NCBI RefSeq assembly: GCF_000332135.1 | Contig: NZ_KB235896.1 | Coordinates: 4,890,356-4,954,355 of the forward strand | Length of the DNA stretch: 64,000 bases | Reading direction: 5' to 3' | DNA from: Anabaena sp. PCC 7108 | Lineage (GTDB): Bacteria > Cyanobacteriota > Cyanobacteriia > Cyanobacteriales > Nostocaceae | In this document: positions 55,510 to 64,000 of the stretch, piece after piece | Numbering within the stretch: the stretch's first letter is position 1 | Layout: each line of letters opens with the position of its first letter | Made by a program: the position numbers and the translations under genes | The notes under the pieces: generated by a model | The model's input: only the letters and a program-made list of their open reading frames with translations | The model's database searches: none | What the model was told of the DNA's origin: nothing

Positions 55510-56256
55510 ATGGAAGTAATACGTCTGGATAATGTTTCGCTGTGGAGAAGGACTCAAGAGGAGTTTTCTTATGATTTAAAGAAAACGCTGCTTTCTATAT
55601 TAGAGGGTAAATATCGCCAGCCAGCTAAAAAATTAGTGCTGGATAATGTTGCTTTAGTAGTTGACAAAGGCGAAAAAATCGGTATTATTGGTGCGAATGG
55701 GTCTGGAAAATCCACACTTTTAAAGATTATTTCCGGAATCTTGCAACCTACCACCGGATCAGTAAGAGTACGTGGTCAAGTTGCACCTTTAATTGAACTA
55801 GGAGCAGGTTTTGATCCAGACATTTCTGTGATGGATAATATTCTGCTTTATGGAGTATTGTTAGGTTTTTCTAGAACTGAGATGAAAGCAAGAGCGCATT
55901 CAATTTTGGAGTTTGCCGAATTGGAGGACTACGCTTTAGTTCCAGTTAAAGGTTTATCTTCGGGTATGGTGGCACGGTTAGGATTTTCTATTGCCACAGA
56001 TGTGCAGCCAGATATTTTGATTTTAGATGAGGTTTTGTCAGTAGGAGATGAGAGTTTTAAGAATAAATGTAAGCAAAGAATTGATAAATTTTGGGATGGA
56101 GAAACGACGGTTTTAGTTGTTTCTCATGAGTTGGAGTTTGTAAAGGAGTCATGTGAAAAAGTGATTTGGTTGTATCAGGGGAAAATAAGCTTTGTTGGCA
56201 AAGCAGAAGAAACGGTTAATCACTATCTAAATTTTGTAATGCAAAATCAATTTTAG
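55510..56256 (+). CDS. ABC transporter ATPase for polysaccharide export (Wzt-like, short)
   Basis: The 248-residue ATPase has Walker A IGANGSGKSTLLKIISGIL, the Wzt-family PLIELGAGFDPDISVMDNIL, signature GLSSGMVARLGFSIATDVQP and Walker B ILILDEVLSVGDESF, with VVSHELEFVKESCEKVIWL as the H-loop. The C-terminal carbohydrate-binding domain of Wzt is absent, so substrate recognition must rely on other factors, or chain-length control is separate. It begins immediately after the permease stop. Export energy comes from ATP. Confidence 0.95.
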   Translation: MEVIRLDNVSLWRRTQEEFSYDLKKTLLSILEGKYRQPAKKLVLDNVALVVDKGEKIGIIGANGSGKSTLLKIISGILQPTTGSVRVRGQVAPLIELGAGFDPDISVMDNILLYGVLLGFSRTEMKARAHSILEFAELEDYALVPVKGLSSGMVARLGFSIATDVQPDILILDEVLSVGDESFKNKCKQRIDKFWDGETTVLVVSHELEFVKESCEKVIWLYQGKISFVGKAEETVNHYLNFVMQNQF

Positions 56257-56324
56257 AATTAAGATTTGTTATTCTAAAAAAGAATTAAACCTTTATACAT
56301 TTAATATTTTGAGGATTGAATTCG

Positions 56325-57065
56325 ATGGGTACTAGCAACTGGCAACACATACCATATATGGTTGAAATATTTAGATTAGTTGAACCACAGAAAATACTCG
56401 ACATAGGTGTTGGTTTTGGTCGTTGGGGCATAGTTGCTCGTGAATTTTTAGATGTTTGGTATGGCAAAGTTCATCCTGTTAATTGGACATTAAGAATTGA
56501 TGGTATTGAAGCATTTGAACCAAATATTGAAGATTATCAAAAATATTTTTATACGAATATTTTTCTTGGTGATGCTAAAGAGAAAATTTATGATCTAGAT
56601 GATGATTATGATTTAATAATTTTTGGAGATGTGTTGGAACATTTCACAAAAGAAGATGGTGAAAATTTACTCAAAATTAGTTTAAAAAAGTCTCGTTATG
56701 TAGTTGTGGCAGTGCCTTTAGATGAAGATTGGGAACAAGATGAAATGTATGAAAATCTATATGAAAAGCACTTAGCTGCATGGTACGCAGATGATTTCAA
56801 ATCATTTCACTGTGTGCAAGGGAAGTTGTTTAGAGATTATATTAATAGATCACATGGGGTTTTTTTATTATCTCTAAATAGTTCTAGTATTCCTAATGAC
56901 TATATATTTGATTACTATGATTCTACTAATTCTCAATGGCAACAAGAGTTGTTAGAGATAAAAAAATCTAGAACTTGGAAAATAATTAAACTTCTCAAGT
57001 CTAATTATTTTTTGAAAGGTATATTTAGTAAATTGCTCTCTGTTATCACAAAGGCAAATAGATGA
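56325..57065 (+). CDS. Class I SAM-dependent methyltransferase with SRTWK tail
   Basis: The 246-residue protein has the AdoMet motif KILDIGVGFGRWGIVAREFL near residue 27 and the post-I acidic strand (RIDGIEAFEPNIEDYQKYFY). YDLIIFGDVLEHFTKEDGEN marks the end of the Rossmann core. The last 36 residues form a basic, hydrophobic tail with KKSRTWKIIKLLKSNYFLKG. A similar motif occurs in the next protein. It probably methylates a sugar of the exported polymer. ATG 56325 (MGTSNWQH) fits best, with GAGG 11 nt upstream. A TTG at 56316 is an alternative. Confidence 0.82.
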   Translation: MGTSNWQHIPYMVEIFRLVEPQKILDIGVGFGRWGIVAREFLDVWYGKVHPVNWTLRIDGIEAFEPNIEDYQKYFYTNIFLGDAKEKIYDLDDDYDLIIFGDVLEHFTKEDGENLLKISLKKSRYVVVAVPLDEDWEQDEMYENLYEKHLAAWYADDFKSFHCVQGKLFRDYINRSHGVFLLSLNSSSIPNDYIFDYYDSTNSQWQQELLEIKKSRTWKIIKLLKSNYFLKGIFSKLLSVITKANR

Positions 57066-57169
57066 TTTACCTCTTAATCACTATCAATATGCTTATCAGC
57101 AAGCAGTGATGCTAACTGCTATATATCTATTGATTAAAATACTTAAATACTTTTAGTGGAAATAGAGGC

Positions 57170-59257
57170 ATGATTTTACCTAATTACTTATGGTGGCAAC
57201 AGCAAGGATACGACTGGATAAAAGAAATAGATAATCGGAAAAAATTTCAGTTAATATATCACTTACAAGAATTAGTATTGATTGATTATTTTCAGAATTT
57301 GAGATGTAGGCAAATTCTTGAGTTCGGCTGTGGTTTTGGCCGTCACTTAAAATATCTACGAGAGATTCCTGATTTAAAAGTATTTGGATATGACCAAAGC
57401 GAGTCCATGTTAGCAAGTATGGCAAATTGGGCTGAACCTGAGTGGGTGAATGAATATATCAAAATTGGTAATCAGGGTGATGCACTGCCCTATCCAGATA
57501 ATTATTTTGATGTTGTTTTTACGACATCTGTTCTAATACATATAGCTCCACAAGATATCAAAGCGGTAATAAAAGAATTAGTAAGAGTTGCCAAAAATCA
57601 AGTCATACATCTAGAGCCTGCTCCTGATTATGAAGTTGTTCTCTCAGCGCATAATGGTTCTTGGAATCATAACTTAGTTGAAATTTACGAAAGTATAGGT
57701 TGTCAATGCGAAATTTTAAACCCTGCATTTAAAATCCAGCGTCTCTACAAAGTTTTAGTAAATTCCAATCAAATAGATAGTAGATATACACCATCAAATT
57801 TATTTTTAAATAAACTTTTTGATCTAGAAAATAACATCCAAATAACTTTAGATAATCTCTTACAAGAACGAGATGATTTAGCTCAACGGCACCAGATTTT
57901 ATCACAAGAACGAGATGATTTAGCTCAACGGCACCAGATTTTATCACAAGAACGAGATGATTTAGCTCAACGGCACCAGATTTTATCACAAGAACGAGAT
58001 GATTTAGCTCAACGGCATCAGATTTTATCACAAGAACGAGATGATTTAGCTCAACAGCGCGATAGCTTTAAAATAACACTTAATGAAATTCTTGACTCTC
58101 GGACTTGGAACACAATTCAAGTAATCAAAAATAATTCTTACTTAAAAAGTTTAGGACATACGACTTTAAACATTATCCAAGCTTTAAGCATAAATATTAA
58201 ATCCAAACTTAAGGCAGTAGAATCCAACTTTATCAATAAAAGTGATATAGCCATTTATGATGAGGAAATGGAGCTTTGGCTGCAATCTATTAAACAGGAA
58301 AATCAGAAAATATTAGCAGTATATGTTCCAACATGGTTAGGAATAAATTCTGCCACACAAAATATGTTTGAAAACTGTTATGCATTACCTGAGTTTTTAT
58401 CTAAGGAGCAAGCAGATTATTATGCAAAAATTATATTAAGCAATGGGATAAAACATTTGATTATAGCTGGAGTTTCTCCAGGACATTTGGAGTTAGTTAA
58501 CAGCGTGAAAGAGTTGAATCCAGACATAAGATGTGATATCACTTGGCATGGGAGTTATTTACAAAATTGTGAAGATTATGCTTGGAGCATGATGAATCAA
58601 TCAGTTCAATTGGGAAAGCGAGGAATAATTTATAAATTTGGTTTTGCCAAAAAGGGCATGGAAAAGACTTTTCATTCTATGGGGTTAAGATCAGAATTTT
58701 TACCTAACTTTGTTAATAGGATACCAGAATCAGCAAATGCTATAAATTCTGAAAATCCTCAATTGGGTATTTGGTTATCTGGAATCAGTTACCGTAAACT
58801 TCCCTATGCGATGATTGCATCTGTACATTTAGTTAGTAATGCAGTGTTGAATATAGCTGGTGCAGGAGATAGAGCTAAAGAATGGGCAGATACCCTCGGT
58901 GTTGAATTCAACTACTATAATCCTAATCCAATTCCTAGAGAAGAACTTCACCAACGCATTAAAAATACTCATTTATCACTTTATCTAACTTCATCAGAAT
59001 GCGCTCCCATGTTGCCAATTGAAAGTTTAAGTTTAGGAGTACCTTGTTTAATCGCCCCAGTTAGCCACTGGTTTGAAGATGACGAATATCTCCATTCACG
59101 CTTAGTAGTTCCCTATCCAGAACGCCCTGAAATTATTGCTCAGTATATTCAGCAAGCACTATTAGAAAGAGAGGAAATTATTGAAAGATATAAAATATAT
59201 ATAATACGCTATAATCATTGGGCTACTCAACAAGTTAAGAGATTTATAGGTGATTAA
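57170..59257 (+). CDS. Methyltransferase-coiled-coil-glycosyltransferase-like fusion protein
   Basis: This is a 695-residue multidomain protein. Residues 1-210 form a SAM methyltransferase (ILEFGCGFGRHLKYL at 49-63, VFGYDQSESMLASMANW, and DNYFDVVFTTSVLIHIAPQD). Residues 232-295 are a coiled coil made of four identical 14-residue units QERDDLAQRHQILS and a fifth partial one. At 310-314 SRTWN starts a hydrophobic stretch matching the tail of the previous protein. The rest (about 350-695) resembles a glycosyltransferase family 4-like domain without a complete N-terminal half (KHLIIAGVSPGHLELVNSVK, LGIWLSGISYRKLPYAM, SSECAPMLPIESLSLGVPCL). The fold assignment of the last part is moderate. Confidence 0.8.
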   Translation: MILPNYLWWQQQGYDWIKEIDNRKKFQLIYHLQELVLIDYFQNLRCRQILEFGCGFGRHLKYLREIPDLKVFGYDQSESMLASMANWAEPEWVNEYIKIGNQGDALPYPDNYFDVVFTTSVLIHIAPQDIKAVIKELVRVAKNQVIHLEPAPDYEVVLSAHNGSWNHNLVEIYESIGCQCEILNPAFKIQRLYKVLVNSNQIDSRYTPSNLFLNKLFDLENNIQITLDNLLQERDDLAQRHQILSQERDDLAQRHQILSQERDDLAQRHQILSQERDDLAQRHQILSQERDDLAQQRDSFKITLNEILDSRTWNTIQVIKNNSYLKSLGHTTLNIIQALSINIKSKLKAVESNFINKSDIAIYDEEMELWLQSIKQENQKILAVYVPTWLGINSATQNMFENCYALPEFLSKEQADYYAKIILSNGIKHLIIAGVSPGHLELVNSVKELNPDIRCDITWHGSYLQNCEDYAWSMMNQSVQLGKRGIIYKFGFAKKGMEKTFHSMGLRSEFLPNFVNRIPESANAINSENPQLGIWLSGISYRKLPYAMIASVHLVSNAVLNIAGAGDRAKEWADTLGVEFNYYNPNPIPREELHQRIKNTHLSLYLTSSECAPMLPIESLSLGVPCLIAPVSHWFEDDEYLHSRLVVPYPERPEIIAQYIQQALLEREEIIERYKIYIIRYNHWATQQVKRFIGD
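57863..58054 (+). repeat. 42-bp tandem repeats encoding a 14-residue coiled coil
   Basis: Units at 57863-57904, 57905-57946, 57947-57988 and 57989-58030 are identical except for one CAC/CAT change. A partial fifth unit is at 58031-58054. Each unit encodes two heptads. Confidence 0.97.
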
Positions 59258-59260
59258 TTT

Positions 59261-60712
59261 ATGTACATAGTATTTCCTACTTTTGAACTTGCTCCTTTAT
59301 GTAATGGTGGTATAGGAAACTATATATCTAATGTCATTCAATGTTTAAACAATTCATCATATAAACCATTAATTTTATTGTATAATTTAATTCCAGATAA
59401 TGCTCTTAAAGCCAAGCAACATTTTCATAATTTAAATTTAAAATGTGAGATTATCCATGTCAATGATTTTTCAGAAATAAAATTAGGATCTGAAGATATC
59501 TATGACATAGATAAAACATCTTTGGCTCTTAAGCAGAGTTTAGAGAAAATCATTAATCAAAAAAATATTGTAGGGATTGAGTGGTGTGAACACGCAGGTA
59601 TCGCATTTCACATATTGCGAGATAAACACTGTAATCCTCAGTCATTATTCAAAAATATAGTTATGTGGGTTCACCTACATGGTGCTAGAGAAATTTGGGA
59701 TTTAACTGATAGATATCCAGTCAGTTTATATCAAGGTAATGGCTATGCTTTATCTAATTATGCAGAAAGATTATCTTTAGAACTTGCTGATGCTTGGAAA
59801 AGTCCCTCCTTAGCAGTAGCAAATTGGTATACAGAATACTTTGGTATTGACAATCGAGTTGTTATTTCATCTTTGCCTTATAAAAAATTAGCAGAGCAAA
59901 ACTCACACTATCAAATTCAACCTCCCCAATTGCCTCTGAAGATACTTTGCCCAGGAAGAATACAATATATTAAAGGGAGTGATATTGTAGCTCGTACCTG
60001 TGCAGAATTATGTAAAATATTTCCTAACCAGTTTCATGTTATTTTTGCTGGTTACAATGTACCTACAGCTAATTCAAACTTTGCTTCTTCATTAGACGAA
60101 ATAAAGAGCTTTATACCTAAAGAGTTTTTACATCATTTTTCTTTTCATGGTAAATATTTACCAGAAGAATACTTAAAAATTGCCCAAGATGCTCACTTAG
60201 CAATTTTTCCATCTCGTGTCGAAACATTTTGCCTTGCTGCTCATGAACTTAACTGGATTGGTATTCCTCTAATTTTATCTGATATTCCTGCATTTAAAGA
60301 TCATTTTCAAGATTCCATAAATTGCTATAAGTTTGATGGAACTGTTGAAGGTTTAACTGATATTTTAACCCGGATTTTAAATAATACTGAATTATTGACA
60401 AAAATTAAATCAGAACCAATTTCTGAATTCAATCCAGATGTATTTGATAAACTTATAAATATGCCTATGGTATCTAAAGTCAGTTCTAACTATGTCTTGT
60501 TTACAAGAATGCAGGAGTTGCAATTATCACCTAATAGTGATTTCCATTCAGTCCATTTTAAAGATTTGTCAGTAAACGATATCAAAACTTTACTTATGGC
60601 AGCAGCTTGGAAAGTTATGAAAAAATTAGCAGATAGGTTATCAGCTACACCAGAAATTAGAATTAAGATTAAAAATTTGTTTAAAGTAATTACTAGAACT
60701 AAAACTATCTAA
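59261..60712 (+). CDS. Glycosyltransferase family 4 (GT-B) protein
   Basis: The 483-residue GT-B protein begins MYIVFPTFELAPLCNGGIGN, the typical N-terminal loop of GT4 enzymes. The donor-binding half has LKILCPGRIQYIKGSDIVAR, FHGKYLPEEYLKIAQDAHLA and IFPSRVETFCLAAHELNWIG, where the E-x7-E motif is modified to ETFCLAAHE. A C-terminal extension of about 90 residues follows. The start lies 3 bp after the fusion protein stop, with AGGTGA upstream. It presumably adds one sugar to the cluster's glycan. Donor unknown. Confidence 0.88.
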   Translation: MYIVFPTFELAPLCNGGIGNYISNVIQCLNNSSYKPLILLYNLIPDNALKAKQHFHNLNLKCEIIHVNDFSEIKLGSEDIYDIDKTSLALKQSLEKIINQKNIVGIEWCEHAGIAFHILRDKHCNPQSLFKNIVMWVHLHGAREIWDLTDRYPVSLYQGNGYALSNYAERLSLELADAWKSPSLAVANWYTEYFGIDNRVVISSLPYKKLAEQNSHYQIQPPQLPLKILCPGRIQYIKGSDIVARTCAELCKIFPNQFHVIFAGYNVPTANSNFASSLDEIKSFIPKEFLHHFSFHGKYLPEEYLKIAQDAHLAIFPSRVETFCLAAHELNWIGIPLILSDIPAFKDHFQDSINCYKFDGTVEGLTDILTRILNNTELLTKIKSEPISEFNPDVFDKLINMPMVSKVSSNYVLFTRMQELQLSPNSDFHSVHFKDLSVNDIKTLLMAAAWKVMKKLADRLSATPEIRIKIKNLFKVITRTKTI

Positions 60713-60713
60713 A

Positions 60714-61673
60714 GTGAAACCAAAAGTATCTATTGTTATTTGTACTTGTGAACGCCCTGCTTCACTGAGGAAAACTCTTATAGCGTTGGAGAACTTAACT
60801 AATGATAACTTTGAAGTTGTGATCATTGATGCTTCTACCACTACGGATACACTAAATATAGTAACTTCACTATCTCAACAATCCAGTTATTACATCAAGC
60901 TAGATAAAATTAACATCAAAAATATTAGTGTATCTCGCAATAGAGGTATAAAGTTTGCATCAGGATCTATTATCGCATTTTTAGATGATGATGCAATTCC
61001 ACCACCTAACTGGATAGAAAAACTTCTATCAATCTATTCTTTACATGGTAATAAATGTGGAGGAGTTGGTGGCACAGTGAGAGATATGACAAAATCTGAT
61101 TATCCGTTGCAATACCATTGTGGGATCACAAATATTATTAGTAATACCATTGCCATTCGATCTGGTGATAACATTAATTACAACGAACCGCAGGGTTTTT
61201 GGTACAATGGCTTAATGGGAGCAAATTCATCTTATCGCAAAGATGTATTAGAGAAAATAAATGGATATGATGAATTTTTTGAATATTTTTTAGATGAAAC
61301 TGATGTTTGTCTGCGTGTGATTCAAGCAGCTTATGAAATCCACTATTGTGATGTAGTTGTAGATCATTATCCCCAAGCTAGTCATAATCGTCAAGATCAA
61401 AAACATCTTACTTGCTGGTATTCTCTAGCTAAAAATACCACTTATTTTGCACTAAAACACGCTTTAAAAAAAATTCCCTTCCCTATTTTAATTACACGTC
61501 TAACCATACTCCTAATTTATCGTTGCTTTTTAAGAATTATTCGTCTTAAATTTACTCATCATCTCTCAAATAAGCTTTTATGGAAATATATTAAAGAATC
61601 TATTGAGGGTATCCGTTTAGGTTGGACTGCTGGTATGACTTTACATAAAGTAAATGAGAGCAAAGAGAATTAA
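60714..61673 (+). CDS. Glycosyltransferase family 2 (GT-A) protein
   Basis: The 319-residue protein starts KPKVSIVICTCERPASLRKT after a GTG start codon at 60714, placed 1 bp after the previous stop. The metal-binding DXD is IIAFLDDDAIPPPNWIEKLL. WYNGLMGANSSYRKDVLEKI and DEFFEYFLDETDVCLRVIQA are typical for GT2 enzymes of the rhamnosyl type (ED motif as ETD). The C-terminal 70 residues are basic and hydrophobic and may attach to the membrane. Its 3' end overlaps the next start. Confidence 0.9.
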   Translation: MKPKVSIVICTCERPASLRKTLIALENLTNDNFEVVIIDASTTTDTLNIVTSLSQQSSYYIKLDKINIKNISVSRNRGIKFASGSIIAFLDDDAIPPPNWIEKLLSIYSLHGNKCGGVGGTVRDMTKSDYPLQYHCGITNIISNTIAIRSGDNINYNEPQGFWYNGLMGANSSYRKDVLEKINGYDEFFEYFLDETDVCLRVIQAAYEIHYCDVVVDHYPQASHNRQDQKHLTCWYSLAKNTTYFALKHALKKIPFPILITRLTILLIYRCFLRIIRLKFTHHLSNKLLWKYIKESIEGIRLGWTAGMTLHKVNESKEN

Positions 61674-62751
61674 ATTTGTGGATAATAACCTACTAATCAA
61701 TCTTTCATTTCTCCTAACGAAACCCACAGGTACAACCACCTACGCTCTTAATCTTTTACCTCAATTACAAAGACTTCAACCGACACTTTTAACTTCACAA
61801 TTTTTTCCTAATTATAACTGCTATCAAACTCCTACTAGCCTAACATCAGAACAAGGTTTAAAAGGACATTTAAACCGCTTATTTTGGACACAATTTCAAC
61901 TACTAAAAATCTATCAAAGCCTCAAATCTCAACTTTTATTTTCCCCTATCCCCGAAGCACCCCTTTATACAAAATGTCGCTTTATTGTCATGTCCCATGA
62001 CATGATACCATTACGCTTTCCTAAACGCTTTTCACCACTCACACCATACCATCGTTACTATGTTCCCCAAGTTCTCAATCAAGCACAACACATTATTTGC
62101 AACTCCCAAGTAACCGCTAAAGATTTAGTTGATTTTTTCGACATTCCTACTAGTAAAATCACACCAATTCCCCTCGCATACAATCGCTTAAATTTCAAAT
62201 TCCTTAATCTCACCACCCGTAATTACTTCCTATACATCGGTCGTCAAGACCCTTATAAAAATGTCCAAAGATTAATTACAGCTTTTTCCGCGCTACCTAA
62301 TAGAAATGACTATGAACTATGGTTAGCAGGACCTTATGATCAACGTTACTCTCCATTATTAGAAATACAATCTCAAGAATTAGGAATAAGTCATCTTGTG
62401 AAATTTCTTAACTATGTATCTTACGACGAATTACCAATAATTATTAATCAAGCAATTGCATTAGTTTTCCCCAGTTTATGGGAAGGATTTGGTTTACCAG
62501 TTTTAGAAGCAATGGCTTGTGGTACACCAGTTATTACCTCTAATATTTCCTCACTTCCAGAAGTTGCGGGAGATGCTGCTATTTTGATTAATCCTTATAA
62601 TACAGGGGAAATCACCGCAGCAATGCAAGCAATTATTAATGATTCAGAAACCAGACAACAACTTTCAGAACAAGGACTAAAAAGAGCAAATCAATTTAGT
62701 TGGGAAAAAACTGGGCTGGATACAGTAGAGATTTTAAAAGAATATCTTTAA
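61654..62751 (+). CDS. Glycosyltransferase family 4 (GT-B) protein, last of the cluster
   Basis: The 365-residue GT4 protein has the N-terminal [40 protein letters not shown], and [20 protein letters not shown]. The donor E-x7-E motif is [20 protein letters not shown] and [20 protein letters not shown] follows. This pattern is typical of mannosyl- or rhamnosyl-transferases of O-antigen clusters. The start may be ATG 61654, which overlaps the previous gene by 20 bp, or GTG 61678 just after it. The latter would remove eight residues. It ends the export cluster. Confidence 0.92.
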   Translation: MRAKRIKFVDNNLLINLSFLLTKPTGTTTYALNLLPQLQRLQPTLLTSQFFPNYNCYQTPTSLTSEQGLKGHLNRLFWTQFQLLKIYQSLKSQLLFSPIPEAPLYTKCRFIVMSHDMIPLRFPKRFSPLTPYHRYYVPQVLNQAQHIICNSQVTAKDLVDFFDIPTSKITPIPLAYNRLNFKFLNLTTRNYFLYIGRQDPYKNVQRLITAFSALPNRNDYELWLAGPYDQRYSPLLEIQSQELGISHLVKFLNYVSYDELPIIINQAIALVFPSLWEGFGLPVLEAMACGTPVITSNISSLPEVAGDAAILINPYNTGEITAAMQAIINDSETRQQLSEQGLKRANQFSWEKTGLDTVEILKEYL

Positions 62752-62843
62752 GATAATTTATAATCCTAAATAGGAAGAAATTCGACATCATCCAACCTCA
62801 AGGTAAATTAGTCCGCGCCATTGTTGGTACAATCTTTGATGTT

Positions 62844-62892
62844 TCGGTAATCGGTAATCGGTAATCGGTAATCGGTAATCGGTAATCGGTAA
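62844..62892. repeat. STRR, heptamer TCGGTAA x7
   Basis: Seven perfect copies lie in the spacer between the last glycosyltransferase and pyk. Convergent genes flank it. Confidence 0.95.
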
Positions 62893-62937
62893 AACATTTT
62901 TATCAATCACCTCTTCCCCAATCACCTATTACCAAAT

Positions 62938-64000
62938 TTAAGTTCCCACTGCACCAGAGTAAACCAAACCCCGTTGCATATCCAAAGTCAAAATCGCCCC
63001 GTCTTTAATTACCTTTGTTGCTTCCTTCACACCCACAATTACTGGTACACCAAGACGTAAACCAATTACAGCCGCGTGACTTGTAAGACTTTCCTCTTCA
63101 GTAATAATCCCCCCAGCTTTACGAATTGCTTCCACAAAATCAACACCAGTGCGGGATGCGACCAAAATATCTCCAGAGTTAAAGTTACTGGCATCCATAG
63201 CATTATGAATTACCCTTGCCCGTCCACTCACAGAACCTTGACCTAGACCAATTCCCTGTCCGAGTACAGCAGTCACCACTTCCACTTTAATCAAGTCTGT
63301 TGACCCAGAAACGCCCTGAAGCGTACCCGCAGTCATTACCACTAAATCACCTTCAGTTAAGAGGTGTTTTTCCTGGGCAACATTGATAGCAGCTTGGAAT
63401 GTTTGACCTGTAGAAGGTAGTTCTAGCACCAACAACGGTTTAATACCCCATACCATCTGTAACTGTCGTGCCACGTTGACATGGGGTGTAATAGCTAAAA
63501 TTGGTGTTTTGGGGCGGAACTTAGAAACGTTGCGGGCTGTAGCCCCGGTTTGTGTCAACGTCATAATTGCGGCTGCACCCAAATTTTCAGCAATTTGACC
63601 AACAGCTTGGCTAATCGCATTGGGAATAGAACGCCTTTTGTCTCTTGACAGACGAGAATTGGTGTTGAGGGTTTCTTCTTGTTCAATGCGTTCAGCTATT
63701 CTCGCCATTGTCGCTACAGCTTCTACGGGGAAACTACCAACAGCAGTTTCATTGGAAAGCATCACTGCGTCTGTACCATCTAAGATCGCGTTGGCAACAT
63801 CAGATACTTCTGCACGAGTGGGACGGGGGTTACTGACCATGCTATCTAGCATTTGGGTAGCGGTAATAATGGGGATACCCAAGCGGTTGGCTGTAGCAAT
63901 TAGCCGTTTTTGCAGTACAGGGACATCTTCTGCTGGTAGTTCTACTCCTAAGTCACCTCTAGCAACCATAACCCCATCACACAAAGTCAGAATTGCTTCC
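62938..64000 (-). CDS. pyk: Pyruvate kinase (5' end outside the window)
   Basis: The visible C-terminal 354 residues read EAILTLCDGVMVARGDLGVE, then IITATQMLDSMVSNPRPTRA and EVSDVANAILDGTDAVMLSN, which is the end of the barrel domain of pyruvate kinase (phosphoenolpyruvate plus ADP to pyruvate plus ATP). After the C-domain (to about residue 240 of the visible part) there is an added PEP-utilising-enzyme-type swivelling domain. Its motif is GGIITEEESLTSHAAVIGLR, with the T-S-H-A that carries the phospho-His in related enzymes. This extended form is common in cyanobacteria and Bacillus. The N-terminal part with the substrate Lys and B-domain is beyond base 64000. The frame is open to the window edge. 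Confidence 0.96.
   Translation of the reverse strand, partial: EAILTLCDGVMVARGDLGVELPAEDVPVLQKRLIATANRLGIPIITATQMLDSMVSNPRPTRAEVSDVANAILDGTDAVMLSNETAVGSFPVEAVATMARIAERIEQEETLNTNSRLSRDKRRSIPNAISQAVGQIAENLGAAAIMTLTQTGATARNVSKFRPKTPILAITPHVNVARQLQMVWGIKPLLVLELPSTGQTFQAAINVAQEKHLLTEGDLVVMTAGTLQGVSGSTDLIKVEVVTAVLGQGIGLGQGSVSGRARVIHNAMDASNFNSGDILVASRTGVDFVEAIRKAGGIITEEESLTSHAAVIGLRLGVPVIVGVKEATKVIKDGAILTLDMQRGLVYSGAVGT

Noticed and set aside
57729-58031. Antisense frame with repeated AVELNHLVLVIKSG units
   Set aside because: It is the complement of the 42-bp coiled-coil repeats in the real gene.
62786-62870. Short frame reading DIIQPQGKLVRAIVGTIFDV before the heptamer array
   Set aside because: Looks protein-like and may be a gene remnant, but I could not tie it to a family and it ends in the repeat after about 28 codons.

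Overview
The window comes from a filamentous, probably heterocyst-forming cyanobacterium of the Nostocales (Anabaena/Nostoc/Dolichospermum type). The supporting genes are chlG, petP, CP12, a Cph1-type phytochrome, a HetZ-family protein, a ycf33-like gene, a COP23 protein and a remnant of xisH. Further signs are HIP1 octamers (GCGATCGC) inside many genes, an A+T-rich background, and many 7-bp short tandem repeats (STRRs) and MITE-like elements typical of these genomes. No rRNA, tRNA, CRISPR array or intact transposase was found. The first gene is cut at its 5' end and the last (pyruvate kinase) is cut at its 5' end by the window edge.

Layout. 1-13 kb: end of a lipoprotein-like gene, larC, a yciO-type gene, a HetZ-family gene, two MscS-type channels around a LapA-like membrane protein, an orphan Dam-like methylase, the ycf33-like/rbfA pair, a DUF4327-type gene, and a CDF metal transporter divergent from a small unknown gene, with overlapping perfect palindromes between them. 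13-20 kb: a response regulator, cbiD-guaA, two small conserved genes, CP12 and a FIST-domain sensor. 20-27 kb: Ser/Thr kinase, COP23 lipoprotein, Rpn-type nuclease, a lipoprotein with two trypsin-like domains plus TPRs, a broken xisH, and a PIN toxin with a small downstream partner. 27-36 kb: metallophosphoesterase, trmB, a phytochrome/Rcp1-like regulator/REC-histidine kinase operon, and a protein mannosyltransferase-like enzyme. 36-42 kb: an accessory stretch holding a second Rpn nuclease, an unrecognised 426-aa protein with a DUF2934-like tail, an OLD/RecF-like AAA ATPase and a Uma2 nuclease. 42-48 kb: recG, a repeat-bearing gene, and the rpsB-tsf operon with a structured leader. 48-54 kb: two acyltransferases, chlG, a Get3d-type ATPase and petP. 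54-63 kb: a seven-gene polysaccharide export/assembly cluster (ABC permease and ATPase, two methyltransferases, one of them fused to a glycosyltransferase through a repeated coiled coil, and three more glycosyltransferases). The window ends in pyk.

The best leads for something undescribed are: the 38.4-41.0 kb pair (unknown DUF2934-tailed protein next to an AAA ATPase, flanked by PD-(D/E)XK nucleases); a three-way-junction RNA element directly upstream of rpsB; the methyltransferase/coiled-coil/glycosyltransferase fusion with near-identical 42-bp repeats; overlapping palindromic operators at the CDF transporter; and the repeated pattern of STRRs and MITEs supplying start codons, stop codons or C-terminal tails of ordinary genes (larC, dam-like, recG, the mannosyltransferase-like gene, a histidine kinase and others).

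All functional calls are from reading sequence and recalled family features. No database search was run.
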